55,561 nucleotides of DNA from Mesorhizobium sp. M7A.F.Ca.US.006.01.1.1 (GTDB lineage Bacteria; Pseudomonadota; Alphaproteobacteria; Rhizobiales; Rhizobiaceae): assembly GCF_003997935.1 (NCBI RefSeq), contig NZ_RZQL01000012.1, forward strand, positions 1 through 55,561, written 5' to 3'. The first letter of the stretch is position 1, and every line of letters begins with the position of its first letter. Under the pieces are notes generated by a model. That model was not told where the DNA came from and did no database searches. It worked only from the letters and a program-made list of their open reading frames with translations. Shown in pieces: positions 18,865 through 27,675 of this stretch. The position numbers were made by a program, and so were the translations under genes.

Positions 18865-19134
18865 TCAGTTGCCTGTGGTCGACTGCGACGCCTTCGCACC
18901 GGCTGCTTGATCAGGTGTGACAGCCGCCGCGCTGCCTCGTTGGGCCGGCACCAGGAGCCTGGTGTTCTGAACCCCATATTTCCAGGGATCGACCATCTGC
19001 ATGACGGTGTTGGCGGCCTGCGCATTTCCGGCGCCGGCCGTTGGCCCTTCGCTGCGCACATAGTCGTCGCTGGTGCAGCCGGCGGCAAAGCCGGCCAGCA
19101 GCAAGGCGACGCTCGATCCAAAGACCAGACGCAT
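18865..19134 (-). CDS. Small lipoprotein in the cpaD position of the Tad operon
   Basis: 89 residues. The N-terminus is a lipoprotein signal with lipobox AAGC at about residue 20, followed by TSDDYVRSEGPTAGAGN, AANTVMQMVDPWKYGVQN and TRLLVPAQRG, then a low-complexity tail. It lies four bases after cpaC and 44 bases before cpaE, exactly where cpaD normally sits, but is far shorter than CpaD (about 200 residues or more). The AANTVMQMVDPW block looks conserved in rhizobial proteins I have seen, from memory. It may be a reduced CpaD or a separate secretin accessory lipoprotein. Confidence 0.75.
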   Translation of the reverse strand: MRLVFGSSVALLLAGFAAGCTSDDYVRSEGPTAGAGNAQAANTVMQMVDPWKYGVQNTRLLVPAQRGSAAAVTPDQAAGAKASQSTTGN

Positions 19135-19138
19135 GGCT

Positions 19139-20584
19139 TCAATCCTTCGGCAGGTCGAGGAAATGCCCAGCCGAAGCGGCCGCTGCAGGTTGAGTGACGC
19201 GGCCGTCCGCCAGCGCCACGGTGCGCCCGGTATCGGACTCCTTCACTTCCTCGGTGTTGTTGAGAAAATAGTCGGCGTTGCTGGCCGGCTGCGTGCCATC
19301 TGTCGGCTCGACGAGCTTCTTCGACGGATCGACCGGCTTGACCAGATAGGGCGTTACGATGATGACGAGATCGGTCTCGCGCCGCTGGTAGGATTTCGAC
19401 GAGAACAGCGCCCCAAGCACCGGCATCTTGCCGAGGCCCGGAATGCGCGACGTGGTGATGTCGTTTTGCGACTGCAGCAGTCCAGCGATCATGAAGCTCT
19501 GGCCGTTCTTCAGGTCGACCGACGTCCTGGCACGGCGCACGATGAAACCGGGAACCGAGATGGCGCCGATATTGTAGGAGGCCGACGCGTCGATCGAGGA
19601 GACTTCCGGCGCGATATCAAGGCTGACCAGCCCGTCTTTCAGAACCGTAGGCGTGAAATCCAGGCTGACGCCGTATTTCTTGTAGCTGACGGAGATCTTG
19701 CCATTGTCCTCGGAGACCGGGATCGGGAACTCACCGCCGGCGAGGAAGCTCGCCGTCTGGCCGGACCGGGCGATCAGGTTCGGCTCGGCCAGCCGACGGG
19801 CGAGACCGCGCTCTTCTAGCGCCTTGATGGCGATATCGATCGACACGCCGTTCGACAAGAGTCGACCGATGATCTCGCCAGTACCGGCCGCCGGCACTGT
19901 GCCCGGATCGATCGAGACGTCGCGGCCGCCAAGGCCATAGGCGAAATTGGCGGCGTATTTGGCGCCCAGATCCTGGCCCGCCTGGCGGTTGATCTCGACG
20001 AAGCGGACGTTAAGCTGGACCTGCTGCGACGACGAGATGTTGACCGAGTTGATGACCTCCTCGGTGCCGGAAAAGCGCGTCGCGATCTTGTTTGCCTTTT
20101 CGGCTGCGACCGCGTCATCCGCCTCGCCCGACAGCACGACCCGGCCATTGGCCGATCCGACCTTGATCCTGGCATCCGGCACGCTGGCGCGAATGGTGCT
20201 GGCCAGTTGGTCTGTGTCGAGCGTCACCTCGATGTCGACAGTGCCGACAAGCTGCTTTTTCTCATCAAACAGCGCAATGCCGGTGGTGCCGAGATTGTTG
20301 CCGAGCACGTAGAAGGATTTGTCGGTCAGCGGATTGACATTGGCGATCTCCGGATCGCCGATGACGATCTGGTAGAAGGCGGCACTGGTGATGATCGTCT
20401 TCGGCTTGCCCTTGGCAACCTTGATCGATGCATTCTTGGTCGACGACACATAGACGATGTCGTTGTCAGCTCTCGCCGAGGCGCCGAAGGCCAGCATCGC
20501 CGCGGCAGCCAGCAAAGACGCGACAGCCACCGCACGCAAAACGCGCAACCGTCCCGTGACCCGATATGTGAAAAGCCCGAACAT
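19139..20584 (-). CDS. cpaC: Tad pilus outer-membrane secretin CpaC (RcpA)
   Basis: 481 residues from ATG 20584, with GAGG nine bases upstream; an in-frame GTG at 20599 is the alternative. A signal peptide ends near ASARA. A BON-like/N-domain follows (NGRVVLSGEADDAVAAEKAN), then the secretin core with VQLNVRFVEINRQAGQDLG, LIARSGQTASFLAGGEFPIP, GVSLDFTPTVLKDGLVSLDI, and FMIAGLLQSQNDITTSRIPG, and finally TDLVIIVTPYLVKPVDP. It forms the outer-membrane pore for the Flp pilus. It lies between cpaB and the small lipoprotein, separated by only 30 and 4 bases. Confidence 0.96.
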   Translation of the reverse strand: MFGLFTYRVTGRLRVLRAVAVASLLAAAAMLAFGASARADNDIVYVSSTKNASIKVAKGKPKTIITSAAFYQIVIGDPEIANVNPLTDKSFYVLGNNLGTTGIALFDEKKQLVGTVDIEVTLDTDQLASTIRASVPDARIKVGSANGRVVLSGEADDAVAAEKANKIATRFSGTEEVINSVNISSSQQVQLNVRFVEINRQAGQDLGAKYAANFAYGLGGRDVSIDPGTVPAAGTGEIIGRLLSNGVSIDIAIKALEERGLARRLAEPNLIARSGQTASFLAGGEFPIPVSEDNGKISVSYKKYGVSLDFTPTVLKDGLVSLDIAPEVSSIDASASYNIGAISVPGFIVRRARTSVDLKNGQSFMIAGLLQSQNDITTSRIPGLGKMPVLGALFSSKSYQRRETDLVIIVTPYLVKPVDPSKKLVEPTDGTQPASNADYFLNNTEEVKESDTGRTVALADGRVTQPAAAASAGHFLDLPKD

Positions 20585-20614
20585 TGTCCCGTTCCTCACC
20601 CAGTCCCCACTGGC

Positions 20615-21541
20615 TTATTTCTGGTCCCGCGAAGGAACCTGGTATTCCTCGGCTTTCGTGCCGCGCGTTACGATGACCGTCTTGAACTTCGGTTTCTCCG
20701 GCTCTTTCACCACGGCGTCGAACACCGAGCCGGCCGCAGCCTGCACATCCGAGGCGACCGATCCGCCGAAGGAGGAGATGGTGGTGACGCCGTTCTTGCC
20801 GTCACCGCCTTCGCTGGCGGACCGAAGCGACAAGGACAAGGTGCCGACGGTGCGGGCCAGCGCCACTTTCTGCGCACCGTCTGTCGTCACCTCGATGGTC
20901 ACCGAATTGGAAATCTGCGGCGTCGTCTGGCGTTCGTCGGCACCCTGCCCGACGCTCAGCACCTTGGCGTCGGCGACGACGATCTCGGAGGTGATGGTCG
21001 AGCCGGCGGCCCCTTGCGCATTCTTGGCCACTTCCTGAATTTCGCCGGCATCGCGCGTCAGCACCACGTCAACGCGATCACCGGGCGTGACGAAGCCGCC
21101 GACACCGGCGATCTCGTCGGTGCGGATGGTGACCGCCCGCATTCCGGGCGTCATCATGTTGGAGAGTGTCGCGCGGCCGTTCGGACCGGACAGCTTGGCC
21201 AGCAGCACCGGCTCGTTGACCTCGATCGGCGACAGCACCACGCGGCTGCCATCGGCGAGCAACGCATTGATGGTGGTGAAGGCGCCCTGCGGCACGGACT
21301 CTTGCGACCAAGGGATTTCGCTGAGCTGCGCGCGGTCGAGCGCCATGCCGTAGCGCAATGGGGCATTCGCCACCACGATGGTCTTGAACTCGACCTTCGG
21401 CACCACAGGTGCCGGGATTGACGACGTCTTCTCTTCGGAATCGGCCTTGGCCTGGCTTTTGACCCAGAAATCCGCGGCAAAGATCGAGATCGCCCCGAAA
21501 ACGGCTGCGATGCCGATCATCGATATGGCCTTGCCCCTCAC
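20615..21541 (-). CDS. cpaB: Flp pilus assembly protein CpaB (RcpC)
   Basis: 308 residues. An N-terminal membrane anchor at about residues 8-24 is followed by a SAF domain (VEFKTIVVANAPLRYGMALD, LSEIPWSQESVPQGAF) and a RcpC/CpaB domain with GMRAVTIRTDEIAGVGGFVT and PGDRVDVVLTRD. CpaB is a periplasmic partner of the secretin. The frame opens with GTG 21541; an internal ATG at 21520 is an alternative. It is the first gene of the cluster here. The 228 bases between it and the divergent parE contain no pilin or prepilin peptidase gene and presumably hold both promoters. Confidence 0.94.
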   Translation of the reverse strand: MRGKAISMIGIAAVFGAISIFAADFWVKSQAKADSEEKTSSIPAPVVPKVEFKTIVVANAPLRYGMALDRAQLSEIPWSQESVPQGAFTTINALLADGSRVVLSPIEVNEPVLLAKLSGPNGRATLSNMMTPGMRAVTIRTDEIAGVGGFVTPGDRVDVVLTRDAGEIQEVAKNAQGAAGSTITSEIVVADAKVLSVGQGADERQTTPQISNSVTIEVTTDGAQKVALARTVGTLSLSLRSASEGGDGKNGVTTISSFGGSVASDVQAAAGSVFDAVVKEPEKPKFKTVIVTRGTKAEEYQVPSRDQK

Positions 21542-21769
21542 GCCGAAAACCCCTGATATCAGCAGTTTCTTATTTAGTTGGCCTCACGTTAGGCGGCATT
21601 GTTAAAGAATCAGGAATCCCGGGCGTTGGTAGCGGATCTATTCCGCCGGCTTGGTTATCGAATGGTTTTGGAGTAAGAGGGGCCAGATCCCCGAACGGAA
21701 CAGGAACCTCGGTCGCTTGGCGCTGAAAAGCGTGGCAGTATCGCGAGGTGATTCGCAGCACCGGACCCT

Positions 21770-23836
21770 ATGGCAGGCATGGACGACAACAACGATCTCT
21801 TCGGCAATATGGACAAGCAGCCTCAGCCGGTGCGTACCCCTGCGCGCCCGGCCGATCCACTGGTGGTGCAAGCCACCAAGCGTCCTGCCTCGACCAAGGA
21901 CGGCAGCGAGGGCTATAGCGCCGCCGACATCGAGGTGCTGGAAGGGCTGGAGCCGGTGCGCCGCCGGCCAGGCATGTATATCGGCGGCACCGACGACAAG
22001 GCGATGCACCATCTGTTCGCCGAGGTCATCGACAATTCGATGGACGAAGCGGTGGCCGGCCATGCCACCTTCATCGATGTCGAGCTCTCGGCCGACGGCT
22101 ATCTCGCCGTGACCGACAATGGCCGCGGCATCCCGATCGATCCGCACCCGAAGTTCAAGAAGCCGGCGCTTGAAGTGATCATGACGACGCTGCATTCGGG
22201 CGGCAAGTTCGACTCCAAGGTTTATGAGACATCAGGCGGCCTGCATGGCGTCGGCGTCTCCGTGGTCAACGCGCTGTCGGACCATCTCGAGGTCGAGGTC
22301 GCGCGGGGACGGCAACTCTATCGGCAAAAATTCTCGCGCGGCGTTCCCGTGACCGGCCTGGAACAATTGGGCGAGGTCCACAACCGGCGCGGCACAAAGA
22401 TCCGCTTCCATCCTGACGAGCAGATTTTCGGCAAGGGAGCGGCGTTCGAACCGGCGCGGCTCTACCGCATGACGCGCTCGAAAGCCTATCTGTTCGGCGG
22501 CGTCGAAATCCGCTGGACCTGCGATCCGTCGCTGATCAAGGAAAAAGACCAGACGCCGGCCAAGGCGGAATTCCATTTTCCCGGTGGCCTGAAGGATTAT
22601 CTCAAGGCATCGCTCGGCGACGACTTCCAGGTGACGCGCGAGATTTTCGCCGGCAAGAGCGAGAAACAGGGCGGCCATGGCTCGCTCGAATGGGCGGTGA
22701 CCTGGTTCGGCGGCGACGGCTTCATTAATTCCTACTGCAACACCATCCCGACCGGCGAAGGCGGCACCCACGAGGCCGGCTTCCGCAACGTGCTGACGCG
22801 GGGCCTGCGCGCCTATGCCGATCTTGTCGGCAACAAGCGCGCCTCCATCGTCACTTCCGAAGACGTCATGATCTCGGCGGCGGGCATGCTGTCGGTGTTC
22901 ATCCGCGAGCCGGAATTCGTCGGTCAGACCAAGGACAGGCTGGCGACGATCGAGGCAATTCGAATTGTCGAGACCGCGATCCGCGATCCGTTCGACCATT
23001 GGCTGGCCGACAACCCGCAAGAAGCGTCGAAGCTGCTCGAATGGGTGATCGCGCGTGCCGACGAGAGGGTGCGCCGGCGCCAGGAAAAGGAAGTGTCGCG
23101 CAAGAGCGCGGTGCGCAAACTGCGGCTGCCGGGCAAGCTCGCCGACTGCACGCAGAATGCCGCGGCCGGTGCAGAACTGTTTATCGTCGAAGGTGACTCG
23201 GCCGGCGGCTCAGCCAAGCAGGCGCGCGACCGCGCCAGCCAGGCCGTCCTGCCGCTGCGTGGAAAAATCCTCAACGTCGCCAGCGCTGGCAACGACAAGC
23301 TGGCGGCCAACCAACAGATTTCGGACCTGATCCAGGCGCTCGGCTGCGGTACGCGTTCGAAGTACCGCGATGAAGATCTGCGCTATGACCGCGTGATCAT
23401 CATGACCGACGCAGACGTCGACGGTGCCCACATCGCCTCGCTGCTGATCACCTTCTTCTACCAGGAGATGCCGGCGCTGGTGCGCGGCGGCCACCTTTAC
23501 CTCGCCGTGCCGCCGCTTTACTCGATCAGGCAAGGCGGCAAGGTCGCCTATGCCCGCGACGACGCGCACAAGGACGAGCTCCTGCGCACCGAATTCACCG
23601 GGCGCGGCAAGGTGGAACTGGGCCGCTTCAAGGGCCTGGGCGAGATGATGGCCGCCCAACTCAAGGAAACCACCATGGATCCGAGGAAGCGCACGCTGCT
23701 CAGGGTCGATGTAAACGAAATCGATTCAGCCACCAAGGACAGGGTCGATGAACTGATGGGCACCAAGCCGGAAGCCCGTTTCCGCTTCATCCAGGAACGC
23801 GCCGAGTTCGCCGCGGCGGAAGTGCTGGATATCTAG
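21770..23836 (+). CDS. parE: DNA topoisomerase IV subunit B
   Basis: 688 residues. The GHKL ATPase domain shows EVIDNSMDEAVAGHA, VTDNGRGIPIDPHP, and SGGLHGVGVSVVNALS. The TOPRIM domain has LFIVEGDSAGGSAKQARDR, LPLRGKILNV and IIMTDADVDGAHIASLLITF, and the C-terminus has RFKGLGEMMAAQLKETTMDP. The length and the missing GyrB-specific insertion favour ParE over GyrB. With ParC it decatenates daughter chromosomes. The first ATG is at 21770 and a second, MDDNNDLF, at 21779; either is possible. It is divergent from the Tad cluster and followed after 45 bases by a FUSC gene. Confidence 0.95.
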   Translation: MAGMDDNNDLFGNMDKQPQPVRTPARPADPLVVQATKRPASTKDGSEGYSAADIEVLEGLEPVRRRPGMYIGGTDDKAMHHLFAEVIDNSMDEAVAGHATFIDVELSADGYLAVTDNGRGIPIDPHPKFKKPALEVIMTTLHSGGKFDSKVYETSGGLHGVGVSVVNALSDHLEVEVARGRQLYRQKFSRGVPVTGLEQLGEVHNRRGTKIRFHPDEQIFGKGAAFEPARLYRMTRSKAYLFGGVEIRWTCDPSLIKEKDQTPAKAEFHFPGGLKDYLKASLGDDFQVTREIFAGKSEKQGGHGSLEWAVTWFGGDGFINSYCNTIPTGEGGTHEAGFRNVLTRGLRAYADLVGNKRASIVTSEDVMISAAGMLSVFIREPEFVGQTKDRLATIEAIRIVETAIRDPFDHWLADNPQEASKLLEWVIARADERVRRRQEKEVSRKSAVRKLRLPGKLADCTQNAAAGAELFIVEGDSAGGSAKQARDRASQAVLPLRGKILNVASAGNDKLAANQQISDLIQALGCGTRSKYRDEDLRYDRVIIMTDADVDGAHIASLLITFFYQEMPALVRGGHLYLAVPPLYSIRQGGKVAYARDDAHKDELLRTEFTGRGKVELGRFKGLGEMMAAQLKETTMDPRKRTLLRVDVNEIDSATKDRVDELMGTKPEARFRFIQERAEFAAAEVLDI

Positions 23837-23881
23837 CCGCCAGCCGGTCCATAACAAGGCTCCAGTTGCGGAGACGAGCAT

Positions 23882-25948
23882 GTGACCTGGGCGCGGCTGA
23901 AAGGCTATTTGGAGACGAGTTTAGCCGGATTGACGCAACCGACGCGCTCCGACTGGATCTTTGCCTTGCGCACCGTTTCAGCCGGCCTGATCGCGTTGCT
24001 GGCCGCCTATGCGCTGAAGCTCGACCACCCGCAATGGGCCATGATGACGGTGTTCATCGTCGCCCAGCCGGTCGCCGGCATGGTGCTGGCGAAGGGCTTC
24101 TACCGGCTGCTCGGCACGCTGGTCGGCGGCATCGCCGCGATCGGCATCACCACCACATTTGGCACCGGCCCCTGGGTGCTGGTGACTGTGCTTGCCGTCT
24201 GGATCGGCATCTGCACCTTCGTCTCGTCGCTGCTGCGCAATCCGGAAGCCTATGGCGCTGCGCTTGCCGGCTACACCGCAATGATCATCGGCCTGCCTGC
24301 CTTCGGACAGCCACACCTCGTCGTCGACCTCACGGTCGCACGCTGTGCCGAGATCGTGCTCGGTATTGTCTGCGCCGGCCTGACCAGCCGGCTGATCCTG
24401 CCGAAACTGGCCAGCGACGCCATCATCTCGCGCCTGAAACGCTGCATCCTCGATCTTGCCACCTATGCCGGCGGCGCATTCTCCGGCGGCGACCCGGCAA
24501 CGCTGTCCGCGCTGCACCGAAAGCTGGTCGCTGACACCCAGACGCTCGGCGAGATGCGCGCCTATGCCAGGCTTGAGGCGCCGAGCTTCGCGCCGCGCGC
24601 CCATCCGGTCCGGCGCACCATCGGACAACTGCTCTCCGCGCTCTCTGCGGCACGCGCGCTGCATTCGCACGCCGCTCCGAAGAATGCCGCACTCATTCCG
24701 GTGCGTTCGGAGTTGCAGGCCCTTGTCGGTGAACTGGCCGCGAAGCCCGGTGCGCTGGACGACACCACGCCTTGGGTGGCGCGGCTCGACACCATCTCGG
24801 CCAAGGCCCGGCAAATACCCGATGCCTCGACCGATCAGGGCGACGACAGGGTCGGCACTATCACCCGCCTGACCATCGCCGCCGATTTCGCCGATGCGCT
24901 CAAGCAGGTGCTGCGCGGCCTCGACGCCCTGCGCGCGCCTGCCACGCGCCCGGTCAGGGGCAGCAGGCAGCCTGCGCTGGTGGTGCATCGCGATTACGCC
25001 GGCGCATCGCGCAACGCGGTGCGCGCTGCCCTTGCCACATTGCTGGTCGCGGCCTTCTGGTTGACGACGAAATGGTCGGAAGCCGCCGGCACGGTCATTC
25101 TCGTTGCCGTCGTATCGAGCCTGTTTGCTGCTCGCCCAGACCCCGTGCAGGTCGCCTGGGGTTTCTTCAAAGGGACGCTTCTGGCGCTGCCGTTTGCCTT
25201 TCTCGTCGGCCAGATCGCATTGCCTGCCCTGCCCGGTTTCGGCTGGTTCATGCTGTTTGTCGTGCCTATCCTTGTACCGACGGCGCTGGCCATGGCCAAT
25301 CCACGCTGTGTCGGCGTGGCGACAGCCTTCGCCATCAATTTCCTCGCCTTCCTCAGTCCACACCAGGCGATGACCTACGATCCCGGGCCCTTCTTCGCCG
25401 GTTCGGCGTCGATCCTGGTCGGCATCCTGCTGGCGATCGGTGTCTTCATCGTCGTGCTGCCAGCCGATCCATGGCTCGCGGCCAACCGCATCGTGCGCGC
25501 CATGCGCGAGGATCTGGCGCGGCTTTGCCTACATGAGCGGGTGCCGAGGCGGTCGGCCTTCGAGAGCCTTGCCTACGACCGCATCAACCAGTTGATGCCG
25601 CTGGTGCAGAATGCCGGTCAGAAAGGCGATGCGGTTCTGGGCGGCGGCGTCGCCGCCGTCACCGTCGGCCTGGAGGTCCTTCGGCTGCGTGATGCGAGCC
25701 AAAGCCATGCCATCCCATCCGAGACCGCGCTTTCGATCGCCAACTTCCTGAGGGGGCTGGCGCGCGAACTGCTCTTCCGCGCCCCCGGCGATCCGCAGAC
25801 ATCGACCGTCACCGTCGCCCGGCAATATGCGGCAAGCATTGCCCAACGAAACGGTACCGGCGAATTGCTGCAGATCGCGGCATCGTTGCGCATCATCGCC
25901 GCCGCGATGGAGGATTTTCCGGATTTTTTCGCGAGGGATAAAGGCTAG
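23882..25948 (+). CDS. FUSC family inner-membrane transporter (AaeB-like)
   Basis: 688 residues starting at GTG 23882. Two membrane blocks, each of about six helices, lie at roughly residues 20-165 and 375-540, separated by a long cytoplasmic helical region, the layout of FUSC/aromatic acid exporter proteins. The first block begins FALRTVSAGLIALLAAYALK then HPQWAMMTVFIVAQPVAGMV; the second has RAALATLLVAAFWLTTKWSE and FAINFLAFLSPHQAMTYDPG. Homologues export hydroxybenzoates or other aromatic acids, usually with a separate AaeA-type subunit, which is absent here. Its stop TAG overlaps the convergent DUF2336 stop within one CTAG. Confidence 0.88.
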   Translation: MTWARLKGYLETSLAGLTQPTRSDWIFALRTVSAGLIALLAAYALKLDHPQWAMMTVFIVAQPVAGMVLAKGFYRLLGTLVGGIAAIGITTTFGTGPWVLVTVLAVWIGICTFVSSLLRNPEAYGAALAGYTAMIIGLPAFGQPHLVVDLTVARCAEIVLGIVCAGLTSRLILPKLASDAIISRLKRCILDLATYAGGAFSGGDPATLSALHRKLVADTQTLGEMRAYARLEAPSFAPRAHPVRRTIGQLLSALSAARALHSHAAPKNAALIPVRSELQALVGELAAKPGALDDTTPWVARLDTISAKARQIPDASTDQGDDRVGTITRLTIAADFADALKQVLRGLDALRAPATRPVRGSRQPALVVHRDYAGASRNAVRAALATLLVAAFWLTTKWSEAAGTVILVAVVSSLFAARPDPVQVAWGFFKGTLLALPFAFLVGQIALPALPGFGWFMLFVVPILVPTALAMANPRCVGVATAFAINFLAFLSPHQAMTYDPGPFFAGSASILVGILLAIGVFIVVLPADPWLAANRIVRAMREDLARLCLHERVPRRSAFESLAYDRINQLMPLVQNAGQKGDAVLGGGVAAVTVGLEVLRLRDASQSHAIPSETALSIANFLRGLARELLFRAPGDPQTSTVTVARQYAASIAQRNGTGELLQIAASLRIIAAAMEDFPDFFARDKG

Positions 25949-27069
25949 GCCGCCGCTATCGCCAGCGCGTGGCCGCGCGCGTTTTCGCGCAGCGCGTCGA
26001 GATGGATCGACTTGACCAAGGCGGCGAGATCACCCTCGGCGGATTGACCGCCCGCTTCCTTGAGCATCAGCCAGCTTACCTCCTGCACACCGGCGACGCG
26101 CTTGCCGTTGGCGACCTCGCGCCAGATCTTCAGCGCGCGCAGGATGATGGCGTGCGTGGCGCCGGCGAGCCCGGCGCTGCGAAACAATGCCTGCAAGGCC
26201 ACGTCGTGCCCGCCGGCCAGCAGCGCCCTCACACGTTGTTCGGACTGCTGGCTGAGCGCAACGAGTGCCGAGCCGAAGAAATCGACCTTGCCATGCGCGA
26301 TGGTGCGGATGAGGAAGCTCGCGGTGAGGTCGCCACGCAGCCTGAGATGCTCGATCAAGGCCGCATGTTCTTCCGTGCGCGTGCCTTCGATCAGCGTCAC
26401 CGAAGCCTTGACGCAGGCATCGCGCATGACGCGGTCGGCTCGCGCCGCGCCCATCATCGCCATCACCAGTGGCGACGTTTTCAACATTTCGCCGAGCTTG
26501 ACGAGCAGCATATGCCGGCAGTCGGCAGGCAGCCTGATATCCGATATCAGCGCCTCACGCACCAGCGGCAGGTGCCCATGCCGTTCGGCCATGCGGCGGA
26601 AGCTGAGCGAGGCGATTTCGGCGCCGCTGTTGGCGAGCAGCATGGCGCAGGCGTCCGCTTCGCCGATCTCGGCGATGGCCGCCGACAGCGCCATCGAGAC
26701 GAGTGGCCGGTCGGCGATCAATTTCTGTGTCGCCTTCGGACTTGAGGCCACGCGGTTGATCAGGTCGGCGTCGGTGAGCAGCGGCGAGCGCGCCAGCACC
26801 ACGCCGGCGACTTCCGGCTGGTCGGAGGCCAGCACGCTGATGATCTGCATTGGCGCGTGGTGGCTCATCGACAGCGCCTCGGCCATCGCCAGCCGCACCT
26901 TCGACGAGGCATCGTCGAGCAACAGCGTCAGCGCCGCCTCGGCGGCGCAGCGGTCCTCGAAGGGCAATTCGGAATTGATGTAGGCCCGGGCCAGAGCGCT
27001 CGCCGCCGCGGCGCGCTCCGACACCTTGGCCGTGTAGATCCATTTCAGGAAATGCGAAACAACAACCAT
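25945..27069 (-). CDS. DUF2336 domain-containing protein
   Basis: 374 residues from ATG 27069 (MVVVSHFLKWIYTAKVSER); the frame is open to 27195 but the extra part is not protein-like. The protein is helical with HEAT-like repeats, for example CAAEAALTLLLDDASSKVRL followed by AMAEALSMSHHAPMQIISVL and SDQPEVAGVVLARSPLLTDA. DUF2336 proteins occur mainly in alphaproteobacteria and have no settled function. No signal peptide or membrane helix is evident. It shares the four-base CTAG stop overlap with the convergent FUSC gene and is divergent from the MaoC gene. Confidence 0.85.
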   Translation of the reverse strand: MVVVSHFLKWIYTAKVSERAAAASALARAYINSELPFEDRCAAEAALTLLLDDASSKVRLAMAEALSMSHHAPMQIISVLASDQPEVAGVVLARSPLLTDADLINRVASSPKATQKLIADRPLVSMALSAAIAEIGEADACAMLLANSGAEIASLSFRRMAERHGHLPLVREALISDIRLPADCRHMLLVKLGEMLKTSPLVMAMMGAARADRVMRDACVKASVTLIEGTRTEEHAALIEHLRLRGDLTASFLIRTIAHGKVDFFGSALVALSQQSEQRVRALLAGGHDVALQALFRSAGLAGATHAIILRALKIWREVANGKRVAGVQEVSWLMLKEAGGQSAEGDLAALVKSIHLDALRENARGHALAIAAA

Positions 27070-27220
27070 GCCCGTCTGCTTACGCCCCTTGCCAGAAGCT
27101 TCTGACCCCACTGACGACCGTAGGCAGAATTGGTTTACGAACCGTTCACCATGTTCATTAACTGGCTTGCGAGGCTGATTTGCAGCGCCTATCAACCGTC
27201 AAGCACCTGAGGAGAAAGAA

Positions 27221-27673
27221 ATGGCCGGGCTTTATCTCGAAGAGTTCGTTGTCGGCCATGTCTTCCAGCACACGCTGCGCAAGACCGTTACCGAAAGCGA
27301 CAACATGCTGTTTTCGGTGATGACGCTGAACCCGCAGCCGCTGCACATCGACTTCGATTTCGCAGCCAAGAGCGAATGGGGCAAGCCGCTGGTCAATTCG
27401 CTGTTCACGCTCGGGCTGATGATCGGCATTTCGGTCAATGACATCACCGTCGGCACCACGGTGGCCAATCTCGGCATGAAGGAAACCGTGTTTCCGCATC
27501 CGGTCTTCCATGGCGACACCATCCGGGTCGAGACGACAGTCATCTCGGTGCGGGAGTCGAAATCGAAACCCGATCGCGGCATCGTCGAATTCGAGCATCG
27601 CGCCTACAACCAGCATGGCGATCTCGTCGCCAAATGCACCAGGCAAGCAATGATGCTGAAGAAGGCGGCCTGA
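27221..27673 (+). CDS. MaoC-like hydratase, single hotdog domain
   Basis: 150 residues. The hotdog fold is recognisable from LYLEEFVVGHVFQHTLRKTV, the hydratase motif MTLNPQPLHIDFDFAAKSEW with the catalytic aspartate/histidine pair, GKPLVNSLFTLGLMIGISVN, and GDTIRVETTVISVRESKSKP. Members hydrate enoyl-CoA thioesters. The ribosome binding site GAGGAGAAAG precedes ATG 27221. The stop lies two bases before a CitE-like gene, so the two enzymes probably act in sequence on a hydroxyacyl- or malyl-CoA type intermediate. The exact substrate is not readable from sequence. Confidence 0.88.
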   Translation: MAGLYLEEFVVGHVFQHTLRKTVTESDNMLFSVMTLNPQPLHIDFDFAAKSEWGKPLVNSLFTLGLMIGISVNDITVGTTVANLGMKETVFPHPVFHGDTIRVETTVISVRESKSKPDRGIVEFEHRAYNQHGDLVAKCTRQAMMLKKAA

Positions 27674-27675
27674 TC

